Source of the DNA: Paracoccus methylovorus
GTDB lineage: Bacteria; Pseudomonadota; Alphaproteobacteria; Rhodobacterales; Rhodobacteraceae
DNA: 64,000 nt
Direction: 5' to 3'
NCBI RefSeq assembly: GCF_016919705.1
Contig: NZ_CP070368.1
Coordinates: 1,860,001 to 1,924,000, forward strand
Below the pieces are notes generated by a model. That model searched no databases, was not told the origin of the DNA, and saw only the letters and a list, made by a program, of their open reading frames with translations. Shown piece by piece: positions 43,898-55,239 of this stretch (positions are counted from its first letter, which is position 1; every line of letters starts with the position of its first letter). The position numbers were made by a program, and so were the translations under genes.

Positions 43898-45025
43898 ATG
43901 TCGCAACAATCCATCGACCTCCGAGGCATACGCAAAAGCTTCGGAGCCACGCAGGTTCTGACGGATATCGACCTTTCGGTGAAGGAGGGTGAGTTCCTCT
44001 CTCTGGTCGGAATGTCCGGCTGCGGGAAATCGACGCTGCTGCGCGTCATTGCCGGTCTTGAAGCGCCCGACCATGGCTTGGTCTTCATTGGCGCCGAGGA
44101 TGTGACCTCACGCGATCCGTCCGACCGAAACCTTGCGATGGTGTTCCAGTCCTACGCGCTCTATCCGCATATGAGCGTCCGTCAGAACATTGCGACGCCC
44201 TTGCGGATGCGGCTTCTGACATTGCCCGCCCGGCTGCCGCTGTTGGGCCGGCTGCTGGCGCCGAAGGCGGTGATGGCCCAGATCGACGCGGCCGTCGCAA
44301 AGGCTGCCGAGACGCTTCAGATCACCCATCTTCTGGACCGCAAACCGGGGCAGCTGTCGGGCGGGCAGCGGCAACGGGTCGCGCTGGCGCGGGCGCTGGT
44401 CCGCCAGCCGGCGGCATTTCTGATGGACGAGCCGCTGTCGAACCTCGACGCGAAGCTGCGGGCGCATATGCGGGATGAGCTGGCGGCCCTGCATCGCCGC
44501 CTTGGGGCGACCTTCGTCTATGTCACCCACGACCAGACCGAGGCCATGACGATGTCGGACCGCATCGCGCTGATGATCGACGGAAGGATCGAGCAGCTAG
44601 GCACTCCCGACGATCTTTACCAGCGACCGGCGACCCTGGCGGTGGCGCGGTTCATCGGCTCGCCCGGCATCAACCTGCTGCCGGCCGAGGCAGATGCCGA
44701 GGGCCGCGTTAACATCGCGGGACAGGCGACGGGCATCCGAGCGCGGCCGGGCCCCCTGACCGTCGGCATCCGCCCCGAGGACCTGCAGGCCGGGGACGAG
44801 GGACTGGCCGCCGAGGTCCTCCGCGTCGAGACGCACGGCCCCGACCGTTTCCTGACCTGTGCGCTGCAGTTTGATCACGCAACCCTCGTGTTGCGACAGG
44901 GCGCCAGCGCCCGGCCGGCGCGGGGCGACATGCTGCGGCTGAGCATCCCGCCCGAGCGGGCGCATCTGTTCGCGGCGGACGGGCAGCGGCTGTCCGCATG
45001 GGCTGCCGGCCAGGTGGCCGCATGA
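43898..45025 (+). CDS. ABC importer ATPase (UgpC/MsmX-like)
   Basis: 375 residues. The ATPase domain has Walker A GMSGCGKST, Q-loop VFQSYALYPHM, signature LSGGQRQRVALARAL, Walker B FLMDEPLSNLDAK and switch His in VTHDQTEAMTM; residues 270-370 are the TOBE/MalK-type domain (GIRPEDLQAG). It powers a carbohydrate-class importer. The ATG at 43898 follows AAAGGAGC. First gene of a five-gene operon, overlapping the next by 4 bp. Confidence 0.9.
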   Translation: MSQQSIDLRGIRKSFGATQVLTDIDLSVKEGEFLSLVGMSGCGKSTLLRVIAGLEAPDHGLVFIGAEDVTSRDPSDRNLAMVFQSYALYPHMSVRQNIATPLRMRLLTLPARLPLLGRLLAPKAVMAQIDAAVAKAAETLQITHLLDRKPGQLSGGQRQRVALARALVRQPAAFLMDEPLSNLDAKLRAHMRDELAALHRRLGATFVYVTHDQTEAMTMSDRIALMIDGRIEQLGTPDDLYQRPATLAVARFIGSPGINLLPAEADAEGRVNIAGQATGIRARPGPLTVGIRPEDLQAGDEGLAAEVLRVETHGPDRFLTCALQFDHATLVLRQGASARPARGDMLRLSIPPERAHLFAADGQRLSAWAAGQVAA

Positions 45026-45924
45026 CCGACGCCGTCCTGCCCGCCGCCGCACCCGCCCACCGTGCCATCGCCCTGCCGCGGGGTCTGTTCTTTGTCGCGC
45101 CCGCGGTGCTTCTGATGCTGGCGATCTATATCCTGCCGGTCCTCGTGCTGACCGGATTTTCCATCACCGATTACCGGCTTGGCGCACTGGAGTGGCGGTT
45201 CGTGGGTCTCGGTAATTTCCGGGCCGCCTTTCAGGACCCGGTGTTTACCCGCGCGCTGGCGAACACCGCCCTTTATGCCGTCTTGGTGATCCCCGCCGGA
45301 GTCTTCCTCGCCTTGGGCATCGCGCTGCTGGTGCATGGGCGCCGGCGGTCCCGCGCGCTGTGGGAGACGGCATATTTCCTGCCCGTCACCGCGACGCTGG
45401 TCGCGATGGCCACGGTCTGGCAGTTCCTGCTGCACCCGACCCTGGGGCCCGTCAACGCGGCGATCACCTGGGCGGGTTTCGATCCGGTGTCTTTCCTCGG
45501 CAATCCGGCGCTGCTGATCCCGACGCTGGCGCTGATCGGCATCTGGCAAGTGCTTGGCTTCAACATGGTGCTGTTCCTCGCGGGGCTGACCGCTATCCCG
45601 AACGACCTGATCGACGCTGCGCGCATGGACGGGGCCCGCAGCCCCATCGACCGATTTCTGACAGTCACCTGGCCGATGCTGGGCCCGACGACGATGTTCG
45701 TGATCGTCACAACATCGATCTCGGCCTTCAAAGTTTTCGAGACCGTGGCCGTGTTGACCAAGGGCCGCTCGGGGTCTGAAACGCTGCTCTATGCGCTTTA
45801 TCTTGAGGGGTTTGAGTATTCGAACACGGGCTACGCTGCCGCGCTGACGCTGATCTTTCTGGCAATCGTGCTGGTCCTGTCGATCGGCCAGACCATGCGC
45901 ATGGACCGGAAGGTGCATTACTGA
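45022..45924 (+). CDS. ABC importer permease (UgpA-like)
   Basis: 300 residues with six membrane spans and the EAA-type loop AGLTAIPNDLIDAARMDGARSPIDRFLTVTWPMLGP, the contact for the ATPase. MalF/UgpA class of carbohydrate permease. ATG overlaps the previous stop (ATGA) and its own stop overlaps the second permease start (TGATG). Confidence 0.9.
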   Translation: MTDAVLPAAAPAHRAIALPRGLFFVAPAVLLMLAIYILPVLVLTGFSITDYRLGALEWRFVGLGNFRAAFQDPVFTRALANTALYAVLVIPAGVFLALGIALLVHGRRRSRALWETAYFLPVTATLVAMATVWQFLLHPTLGPVNAAITWAGFDPVSFLGNPALLIPTLALIGIWQVLGFNMVLFLAGLTAIPNDLIDAARMDGARSPIDRFLTVTWPMLGPTTMFVIVTTSISAFKVFETVAVLTKGRSGSETLLYALYLEGFEYSNTGYAAALTLIFLAIVLVLSIGQTMRMDRKVHY

Positions 45925-46736
45925 TGCGGCGGTTTTTTCCCCACCTGGTCTTGGGACTTGGCGCGGCGCTGATGCTGCTGCCCTTCTACTGGATGATCCT
46001 GACTTCGATCCGCGCGCCGGCCGAAATCTTTGATGTCTCTCTCTGGCCAATCCCGCGCGAGTTCAGCGCAGTGCAGAACTACAGTCAGGCCGCCAGCACG
46101 GTGCCAATGGCGCGGTTCATGCTGAATGGCTTGATCGTCTGCGGTGGCATTTTGATCGTGCAGGTCCTGACGGCGGTGCCGGCTGCCTATGCCCTGGCCA
46201 AGCTGCGCTTTCCTGGCCGGCGTCTTCTGATGGCGCTGGTCATCGGCGCGCTGTGCATCCCGATGCAGGCCCTAGCGCTGCCACTGTTCGTCGGCCTCGC
46301 CCGCACCAATCTTCTGAACACCTACTTCGCGCAGATGATGCCGTTCTTCCTGTCGGTCTTTGCGATCTTCCTGTTCCGCCAATCGTTCCGTTCCTACCCC
46401 GACGAGATCATCGAGGCTGCCCGCATGGACGGCTTTTCCGAGATGGAGATCTGCTGGTGCCTTGTGCTGCGTGGCTCGCTGCCCTCGTTGGCGGCCTTCT
46501 CGGTCTTCTCGGTCGTGGCGCATTGGAACGACCTCTACTGGCCGCTGATCGTCGTCTCGGACATGGCGATCGCCCCGCCGCCCCTGGGAATGCTGTTCTT
46601 CTCGGATGTCGAATCCGGCGCGAATTACGGCGCCTTGATGGCGGGCGCGGCCATGATCACCGCCCCGATGATCGTCTGCTTCCTGCTGGCTAGGCGCAGC
46701 TTCATCGCGGGCATCACCATGACCGGGGTCAAATAG
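45924..46736 (+). CDS. ABC importer permease (UgpE-like)
   Basis: 270 residues, six spans, EAA loop FRSYPDEIIEAARMDGFSEMEICWCLVLRGSLP. The LPFYWMILTSIRAPAEIF opening and C-terminal R-SFIAGITMTGVK are typical of the MalG/UgpE partner. Works with the previous permease as a heterodimer in the inner membrane. Confidence 0.9.
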   Translation: MRRFFPHLVLGLGAALMLLPFYWMILTSIRAPAEIFDVSLWPIPREFSAVQNYSQAASTVPMARFMLNGLIVCGGILIVQVLTAVPAAYALAKLRFPGRRLLMALVIGALCIPMQALALPLFVGLARTNLLNTYFAQMMPFFLSVFAIFLFRQSFRSYPDEIIEAARMDGFSEMEICWCLVLRGSLPSLAAFSVFSVVAHWNDLYWPLIVVSDMAIAPPPLGMLFFSDVESGANYGALMAGAAMITAPMIVCFLLARRSFIAGITMTGVK

Positions 46737-46759
46737 GGCCCCCGACCCGGAGAGCAAAG

Positions 46760-48043
46760 ATGACTTTATCCCGCCGTTTCACCCTGGGCGCCGCCGTCTG
46801 CGCGCTGGCGCTGCCAAGCCTCGCCCAGGCCCAGCAGGTCACGCTGGACGTGCTTTACAACCTGCCCGGCTTCACGCGCTTCCACCAGCCGCTGGCCGAT
46901 GCGTTCATGGAAAACAACCCTGACGTGACCATCAACTTCCTGGCCCCCGCCGTCGGCTATAACGAGGGCCAGCAGCAGATCCTGCGCTCGGCCGTGACCG
47001 GCAACCTGCCGGATGTCTACTTCTCGGGTTACAACCTGACGGCGGAGCTGGTCGAGGCGCTGGCCCCGCGCGATCAGATCGTCGATCTGGCCCCCTTCAT
47101 CGAGGCCGAGGGCGGGCAGACCTTCCTCGACGAGAACTTCGCACCCAGTATGCTGGCGCTTGGCGTGGTGGACGGCAAGCAATACGGGCTGCCGGTCAAC
47201 GCCTCTTCGCCCATCATGTATGTGAACGCCGATCTGGTGCGCGCCGCGGGCGGCGATCCCGAAAACATGCCGACCACCTTCCCCGAGCTGATCGAGTTGG
47301 CCAAGACCATCCACGAGGCCGATCCCCGCGTCGCCGGCATGTCCTATGACATTGCGGGCTGGCCCGATGACTGGCTGTGGCAGGCGATGGTCTACCAGCA
47401 GGGCGGCAAGCTGATCGACACCGAGACGAATCAGGTCGCCTTTGACAACGAGATCGGCCTGAACGGGCTGACGATGATCCGCCAGATGGCGGCCGAGGCC
47501 GGCGCGCCGACCTTTGACTGGGATCAGGCCCGCCAGCAGTTCGGCGCCGGCATGACGGGCTTCCTGTTCTCGACCCCCGCCCATGTCCAGACCATCGAGG
47601 GTCTGGTCGGCGACCGCTTCGAGCTGATCACGACCACCTTCCCGCTGGACGATCCCGAAAACGGCGGCGTGCCGACCGGCGGCAACTCGGCCGTGATGCT
47701 GACGCAGGACGAGGCCAAGCAGCAGGCGGCGTGGGACTACATCAAATGGGTGACCGGCCCCGAGGCGCAGGACATCATCGTGCGCATCACCGGCTATCTG
47801 CCCACCAACAAACGCGCCACGGGCGAGGATTACCTCGCGCCCTATTACGCCGAGCATCCGAATGTCGCGACAGCCGCGCGCCAGGCCGACCGCTCGCTGC
47901 CCTGGGCTGGCTATCCGGGCGGCGACTCGGTCCGCGTCTGGCGCACGCAGCGAGACATCATCGGCACCGTCATGCGCGGCGAGGTCTCGCCCGAGGACGG
48001 GCTGGCCCAGATGGTCGAGCAGACGAATGCGCTGATGCAGTAA
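46760..48043 (+). CDS. ABC importer substrate-binding protein (UgpB-like)
   Basis: 427 residues with a signal peptide (SRRFTLGAAVCALALPSLAQA) and a family 1 solute-binding fold: VTLDVLYNLPGF, QQQILRSAVTGNLPDVYFSGY, GLPVNASSPIMYVNADL, and AWDYIKWVTGPEAQD near the end. The fold and the gene order suggest UgpB, which captures glycerol-3-phosphate or glycerophosphodiesters in the periplasm; sugar or other polyol binding cannot be excluded. The ATG follows GGAGAG. Confidence 0.87.
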   Translation: MTLSRRFTLGAAVCALALPSLAQAQQVTLDVLYNLPGFTRFHQPLADAFMENNPDVTINFLAPAVGYNEGQQQILRSAVTGNLPDVYFSGYNLTAELVEALAPRDQIVDLAPFIEAEGGQTFLDENFAPSMLALGVVDGKQYGLPVNASSPIMYVNADLVRAAGGDPENMPTTFPELIELAKTIHEADPRVAGMSYDIAGWPDDWLWQAMVYQQGGKLIDTETNQVAFDNEIGLNGLTMIRQMAAEAGAPTFDWDQARQQFGAGMTGFLFSTPAHVQTIEGLVGDRFELITTTFPLDDPENGGVPTGGNSAVMLTQDEAKQQAAWDYIKWVTGPEAQDIIVRITGYLPTNKRATGEDYLAPYYAEHPNVATAARQADRSLPWAGYPGGDSVRVWRTQRDIIGTVMRGEVSPEDGLAQMVEQTNALMQ

Positions 48044-48109
48044 GGCGCGTTCGCGCCGTCACGGATGCGGGGCGCGCTGCCCCGCATCTTTTCTTTCGCA
48101 GGGACCACC

Positions 48110-48910
48110 ATGAAGATCATCCAGCTGACTGACACGCATCTGATGCCGCCGGGCATCCCCGCCAATGGCGTCGATCCCGAGGCGCGGCTGCGCGCGGCGA
48201 TGGCCGACATCCTGGGGCGGCACGCCGACGCGGACCTTCTGGTGATCACCGGAGATCTCTGCAATCACGGCGATGCCGAAGCCTATGCGCTTCTGCGCGA
48301 GATCCTTGCGCCTGCGCCCTTTCCGGTGCGGCTTCTGCTGGGCAATCACGACCGCCGCCCCGAATTCGTCGCCGCCTTCCCCGATCACCCGCGCGACGCG
48401 AACGGTTACATCCAGTCCGTCCTTGATACCGATTCCGGCCGGCTCCTGTTCCTGGACACGCACGAGGCCGGGGTGATCGGCGGCATCTACGGCGCCGATC
48501 GCCTTGCCTGGCTGGACGCGGCGCTGGCCGAAGCGGGTCCGGCGCCCGTGACGGTCTTCGTCCACCATCCCCCCGTCGCGGACGGCATCCGCCATTTCCG
48601 CGACATCAGCCTGCATGACGACGGCGCCCTTCTGGCGCGCCTTGTCGCCCATTCGGCTGGGGTGCGCCACATCGTCTTCGGCCATATCCACATGCCCCTG
48701 TCGGGCACCAGCCCCGAGGGAATCCCCTACAGTTCCGGCCAGTCCTGCACGCATCGCTTCATCACCGACCTCACCCTGCCAGACCCTTGGTGGACCGACG
48801 GCAACCCCACCTATCGCATCCTGTTGATCGACGAACTCGGCTTCCGGGCGTTCACGGTCGAGGTCGGACAAGTCCCGACAGTCCGCGCTCCTATCTGCGA
48901 GGGACCGTGA
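48110..48910 (+). CDS. Cyclic-nucleotide/glycerophosphodiester-type metallophosphodiesterase
   Basis: 266 residues with QLTDTHL, VITGDLCNHG, LGNHDRR, VFVHHPPV and FGHIHMPL: the class III phosphodiesterase motif set of CpdA and GpdQ. No signal peptide, so cytoplasmic. Placed at the end of a Ugp-like importer operon, GpdQ-like cleavage of imported glycerophosphodiesters is the most economical reading, by analogy with ugpQ in E. coli operons; the substrate is not proven. ATG at 48110. Confidence 0.85.
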   Translation: MKIIQLTDTHLMPPGIPANGVDPEARLRAAMADILGRHADADLLVITGDLCNHGDAEAYALLREILAPAPFPVRLLLGNHDRRPEFVAAFPDHPRDANGYIQSVLDTDSGRLLFLDTHEAGVIGGIYGADRLAWLDAALAEAGPAPVTVFVHHPPVADGIRHFRDISLHDDGALLARLVAHSAGVRHIVFGHIHMPLSGTSPEGIPYSSGQSCTHRFITDLTLPDPWWTDGNPTYRILLIDELGFRAFTVEVGQVPTVRAPICEGP

Positions 48911-49445
48911 GACATGGTCAACGGGGATAGAATCAGGCGCCTGTGGGCGATCACGATCTACGCGTCGGGGTTAAGCTGTCGATTGCCGTGGTGGCCTTCA
49001 CGCCGGTGTCGCTACGGGCGGTCGTAGTCTGGACGCGGCAAGCGAGAACATTCGGCAGTTGCTCCAGACAAGCGGTGGTTTCAGGTCTTTAATCTAACGA
49101 TCGCAGCATGCGGTCGCATGTGATATTCGCAGCTGGCATGACCTTGATGCTCCGTGCCGAGGTAACCGGACATGGCCCGATGGTCCACGCTGCGACCTGC
49201 ACCAATGTCTGGTCTGGGAAAGCCGCACCGCGGCGTTGCTGCTCTCCCGACCGACCGCAAAGGGCCGAGGACGCGGGTCGGAGCCTGCCGCGCCTCCGTG
49301 CCGTCGCCGTGAGCGGTTGATCGACGTGGGGAGCCAAAGCTGACGTTTATCAATCAATCGTATTAGCGCATAGCTCGACCGTTCGAGACATGCGCTCCAT
49401 TGGCAAGGCGCCGCCCTGTAAGCCGGCGCCTCAATCCGTTCGCGC
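48911..49445. other. Non-coding stretch between the importer operon and thiC
   Basis: 535 bp between convergent transcription units. No frame has family features and no repeat or RNA was recognised; terminators of both units are expected here but not clearly visible. Confidence 0.5.
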
Positions 49446-51466
<2,021 letters not shown>

Positions 51467-51873
51467 AGACGCGAAATTGCCGGCTGCGCGGATCAATGTC
51501 AACGGCCGACCAAAAGGTTGCGGCGCTTGCAGACGCAGCCCCGGCCTGCCAATGGCTAACCTTGTGTGCGCCACATCGCGACTGCAAGCCTTCACGACCG
51601 AATTGATCAGGGCAGTGTAACGCAACGCTGAATGTCCGGATTGTCCCGTAATAGCAGCCTGTAATTCGTCAATCTCGCTGCACCGAGCGCGAATGTCCGG
51701 TCTGGGGATGCCGCAAGGCAGCGCCCGACAGGGGCCGTCTGGCAGCTAAGGGCCGGGCGTGCCATGTCGCTCTGCCAGGATGGTCACACGGCCTGCCGCA
51801 CCGCCGCATGACCGCATCGAGCCCGTAGCGGACAGTCATCGACCAGTCGCTGGACTTCGCCCTGACACTGCGG
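51467..51873. other. Intergenic stretch between thiC leader and ampR-like gene
   Basis: 407 bp that should contain the thiC promoter and the 3' untranslated part of the regulator gene. No gene or repeat could be supported. Confidence 0.5.
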
Positions 51874-52737
51874 TCAAGCGACCTGAGCGCGTATCCAGCT
51901 CAGCAGCAGGTCGGTCGCGGGGGTCATGCGGCGATCCTCGGGGATGGTCAGCCAGTAGCCGCCCAACGTGACTGAAGCAGGAAAGGGCCTTACAAGCCGT
52001 CCTGCAGCCTGGTCGCGTTCGAACATCGGCAGCGGCAAGAGCGCGATGCCCAGACCTTCGGCCGCGATATCCGCCATTGCCACCGAACTGTCGAGCACCG
52101 GGCCGGTCAGCGGCGGACAGGTCTCGCCAGCTTCTGCAAACCACTTCGGCCACTCATCGGCGCGATAGCTGCGCAGCAGGGTGTGTCGCCGCAGGTCTGA
52201 TGGCGAGCGCAGATCCAGATGCGGGGCGCAGAGCGGCCCCATTGGAGCATCAAGGATGTGATGCGCCTCGAGCCCCGGCCAGCGACCGGAGCCGAAACGG
52301 ATCGCGGCATCCAATCCCTCCCGCACAATCTCGACACGGTTGTTGTTGGTGGACAAACGCAAGGTGATTTCAGGATGGTCGCGGCGCAAATTTTTGAGTC
52401 GGGGGATCAGCCAGCCAGTCGCAAAAGTTGTCACTACGCCGAGGCTCAGCACCTCGGCCCGTTGCCCGCCCGTCACACGGTCCAGCATGCGGGCAATATC
52501 GTTCAGACCGCGCTCCATCACCGGAAACAGCTCTTTTCCGGCATCGGTCATCACCAGCCCGTTCGGCGTGCGGCGAAACAACGTGGCGCCTAAAGTATCT
52601 TCCAGCCGCGCGATCTGGTGACTGACGGCAGCCTGCGTCACGCGCAACTCTATCGCGGCGCGTGTAAAGCTGCCCTGACGGGCGGCGACCTCAAAGGTGC
52701 GAAGGGCGTTTAAGGGGATGTCGGGACGGTCAGGCAT
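51874..52737 (-). CDS. LysR-family regulator, AmpR-like
   Basis: 287 residues. Winged-helix domain at 8-68 (PLNALRTFEVAARQGSFTRAAIELRVTQAAVSHQIARLED) closely follows AmpR and GcvA-type regulators; the effector domain follows from residue 95. It is divergent from a class C beta-lactamase gene with 90 bp between the starts, exactly the ampR-ampC arrangement, in which AmpR senses muropeptides. The call AmpR rests on this context and the N-terminal resemblance. Confidence 0.87.
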   Translation of the reverse strand: MPDRPDIPLNALRTFEVAARQGSFTRAAIELRVTQAAVSHQIARLEDTLGATLFRRTPNGLVMTDAGKELFPVMERGLNDIARMLDRVTGGQRAEVLSLGVVTTFATGWLIPRLKNLRRDHPEITLRLSTNNNRVEIVREGLDAAIRFGSGRWPGLEAHHILDAPMGPLCAPHLDLRSPSDLRRHTLLRSYRADEWPKWFAEAGETCPPLTGPVLDSSVAMADIAAEGLGIALLPLPMFERDQAAGRLVRPFPASVTLGGYWLTIPEDRRMTPATDLLLSWIRAQVA

Positions 52738-52827
52738 GAGTTGATCTTATGTGCAGTCCAATGCTTTGTCGTCTCCCTTATGCGAAAAGATCTGAATATC
52801 CGGGATGCAGATCATTTCGGAGCTGAC
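52738..52827. promoter_or_regulatory. Divergent ampR-ampC promoter region
   Basis: 90 bp between the two start codons. In other ampR-ampC pairs this interval holds the regulator's binding site and overlapping promoters. I could not pick out a convincing T-N11-A site by eye. A GGAG ribosome-binding site precedes ampC. Confidence 0.5.
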
Positions 52828-53976
52828 ATGAAACATGTTCCCACCTGCCTCGTTCTCCTGACGACAACCTTCTCTGCGCCTGCGCCTGCGCTTGCACAGG
52901 ACAGTCAGCAGCACTTCGAAGACATCGCGAGTGCGGCATTTGAAAGCGCGATCAGGGAATACGATATTCCTGGTCTGATCGTGGGCGTGACCCGCGACGG
53001 CAAGCACAGCTTCTATCAGACCGGGCTGGCATCGAGAGAAGATCAGCGGCCTGTAACGCCCGACACCCTTTTCGAACTCGGTTCCATCAGCAAAATCTTC
53101 AATGTGACCTTGGCCGCCATCGTCGAAGGGCGCGGCAGGCTGTCACTCGATTCCCCGCTCGCGACCTATCTGCCAACCCTGAAGGGGACCTCGGCCGGAG
53201 GGCTGCGTCTAATGGATCTTGCGACACATCATTCCGGCGGATTGCCTGTGCAGGTGCCGGATGAGGTGGAGAATGTCGATCAACTGATCGACTGGCTCGC
53301 GGGCTGGCAACCACCGGAGCCGGGCGCGCGCAGCTACTCCAATATCAGCATTGGCCTCTTGGGGCATATTACCGCAGACGCGATGGGTATGAGCTATGCT
53401 GATGCCCTGCAAACGGAGATCTTTCCCGCGCTCGGGCTGTCCAACACATGGATCGATGTTCCGGCCAGTGCGGCGGGAGACTATGCCTTCGGTTATGACC
53501 GCAAGACGAACGCACCGATCCGCGTCACAGCCGGTGTGCTTGATGACGAGGCCTATGGTGTGAAATCGTCAGCGCGCGACATGCTGAAGCTGCTCGATGT
53601 CGCGCTTGGGAATGGCGAAGCCAGTGCAGAAATCCGCGAGGCAGTGTCCCGCACGCAGCAGGGGCAGTTCCAAACCCGGCTGTTCACCCAAGCCATGATC
53701 TGGGAGGCTTATCCCTGGCCAGCCGACGCAGAACATCTGGTCGAAGGGAACGGCTATGGCTTCATCTTCAACCCGCAGCAGATGACTGGAGTTAAAGGGC
53801 TGGCCCCCGAGGATGTCATCCTGAACAAGACCGGCGCCACAAACGGCTTTGGTGGTTACATCGTCATGCTGCCTGCTGAGGATCTGGGCGTCGTGGTTCT
53901 TGCGAACCGCAACTATCCCAATGAGGCCCGGGTGCGCGCGACCTACGATCTGATCACGCACATTCTGGCCGATTGA
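52828..53976 (+). CDS. ampC: Class C beta-lactamase (AmpC-type)
   Basis: 382 residues with a signal peptide ending near ALAQ (residue 23). The three class C elements are at the right spacing: GSISK with nucleophile Ser86 and Lys89, YSN at 170-172, and KTG at 334-336; with the signal subtracted they fall at about 64, 150 and 315, the standard AmpC numbers. It should be a periplasmic serine beta-lactamase; spectrum cannot be read. The frame opens at 52741 but the ATG at 52828 has the ribosome-binding site and signal peptide. Related peptidases (esterases, D-aminopeptidases) share SxxK but rarely all three elements. Confidence 0.9.
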   Translation: MKHVPTCLVLLTTTFSAPAPALAQDSQQHFEDIASAAFESAIREYDIPGLIVGVTRDGKHSFYQTGLASREDQRPVTPDTLFELGSISKIFNVTLAAIVEGRGRLSLDSPLATYLPTLKGTSAGGLRLMDLATHHSGGLPVQVPDEVENVDQLIDWLAGWQPPEPGARSYSNISIGLLGHITADAMGMSYADALQTEIFPALGLSNTWIDVPASAAGDYAFGYDRKTNAPIRVTAGVLDDEAYGVKSSARDMLKLLDVALGNGEASAEIREAVSRTQQGQFQTRLFTQAMIWEAYPWPADAEHLVEGNGYGFIFNPQQMTGVKGLAPEDVILNKTGATNGFGGYIVMLPAEDLGVVVLANRNYPNEARVRATYDLITHILAD

Positions 53977-54670
53977 GACAATGGCTGGAGCGACTTCGGC
54001 GCGGCAGAAAGGGCTCGCCGAAGGTCTGCTTCGTCCGCAGTGCGGACCTCAGACACTAAAGAAATCGAGCACCCGCAGCGAATGGCCGGTCTGGAGAAGC
54101 TGCAACGCGGCGCTCGGCGTCGGGATGAAGGTCCGCTTTGGGCCGAACTGTCCGGCGACTCGAGGGATTGCTTGCTGCCGTAGCGACCAGCCCTATCCTG
54201 CGAAGCTGCAATGAACTCTGCTCGATCTGCTTTCGCATTCGAGAGCCTCTGATTGCTTCTTCCCATGCCGCTGACTCGAAAATCAAAGCTGGGAGGATAG
54301 TAGACTGCTGTCTCAGGTAATTGCTGTAGTGCAGGGTGCCGACTGCAACCCTTCCAAACTACGTCAGCCTTGCTGCCGCAAAGGAAGAATTGTGGCCACT
54401 TGAGGAAGACTTCAGTGGCAATCAACATCAACATTATGAAATTTCACCAAGTCTTGCTTTGTTCTCCTGAGAATCTTGAACGAATCCAGTAGCTTTGGCC
54501 AGTACGTTTTTTGCCGAATGCCTTTTGTTTCACTTTAAGTGCATCGCACGCGTCTGGCTGGCTTACCTTTCAGACCATTTTCAGTTGGGCGTTCACAGCG
54601 CCCTCACTGCGTTGTCATCCGTGTGGGATCGCCTCAAGTCCACCTCATCAGCATCCCGAGGTCCTGGGTA
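53977..54670. other. Non-coding stretch holding the right end of the tniQ unit
   Basis: 694 bp without a gene I can support. It includes the 104-bp right-end repeat (54429-54532). The rest, 53977-54428 and 54533-54670, looks like decayed DNA of lower G+C. Confidence 0.55.
54429..54532 (-). repeat. Right end of the tniQ unit
   Basis: 104 bp matching 62493-62596 without gaps and with 12 mismatches. The outermost 14 bp, TGCCTTTTGTTTCA, are the exact inverse of the left end at 41180. Confidence 0.7.
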
Positions 54671-55096
54671 TCATTTGCGAACGGTAAGGTCCGTCGCGAC
54701 ATGCGATGGATCGGTATAGTCTCCGGCCGACAACCGGCGGACTGCCGCGAGGAGTTCCTCGATTGCCTGTTCCGCAGCCGCGAGCTTCATACCTACCATC
54801 AGCCCCTCCCGTCCAGCCATCGCCAGGAAAATTCCCAACACCTCATCAGAATGCCGCGCCAAGGCGACCAGATGCTCTCCGCTCGGACCGTATCTGCCGG
54901 CGAACCAGTTTTTCACCGTCTTTTCGTTAGCACCGGTCCAAGAGGCAACGACCTTTGCCCCCGCCCGAGCGTTTCCGAGGGATCGCTTCAGGGCTGATGC
55001 GATTTCATCTGCGAACCAATTGTCCGCCAAATGCTGACCGCCCCCAGCATACCTGCTTTCGCTTGGAAAGAAATTGCCCTTTTTCGGAAACGACAT
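54671..55096 (-). CDS. Small helix-turn-helix protein divergent from recombinase
   Basis: 141 residues from the ATG at 55096 with a strong GGGAGG site. The middle WFADEIASALKRSLGNARAGAKVVASWTGANEKTVKNWFAGRYGPSGEHLVALARHSDEV is helical with a likely helix-turn-helix. I do not recognise a named family, though similar proteins accompany mobile recombinases in alphaproteobacteria. Its divergent position (93-143 bp from the recombinase start) suggests it controls the recombinase-ParB operon. Confidence 0.7.
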   Translation of the reverse strand: MSFPKKGNFFPSESRYAGGGQHLADNWFADEIASALKRSLGNARAGAKVVASWTGANEKTVKNWFAGRYGPSGEHLVALARHSDEVLGIFLAMAGREGLMVGMKLAAAEQAIEELLAAVRRLSAGDYTDPSHVATDLTVRK

Positions 55097-55239
55097 TCCG
55101 ACCTCCCTCGCTTTACATGGATGAGGGAATCCAACCGAATCTTCGCGCGAATTGGATGAATTTGCTTTGAATAGTAAGGAAAAGGCGCTTGAGCAGTCGA
55201 TCATCGATCAATTCCGCGAAGAGCGAGGTGCCGCCCGAG

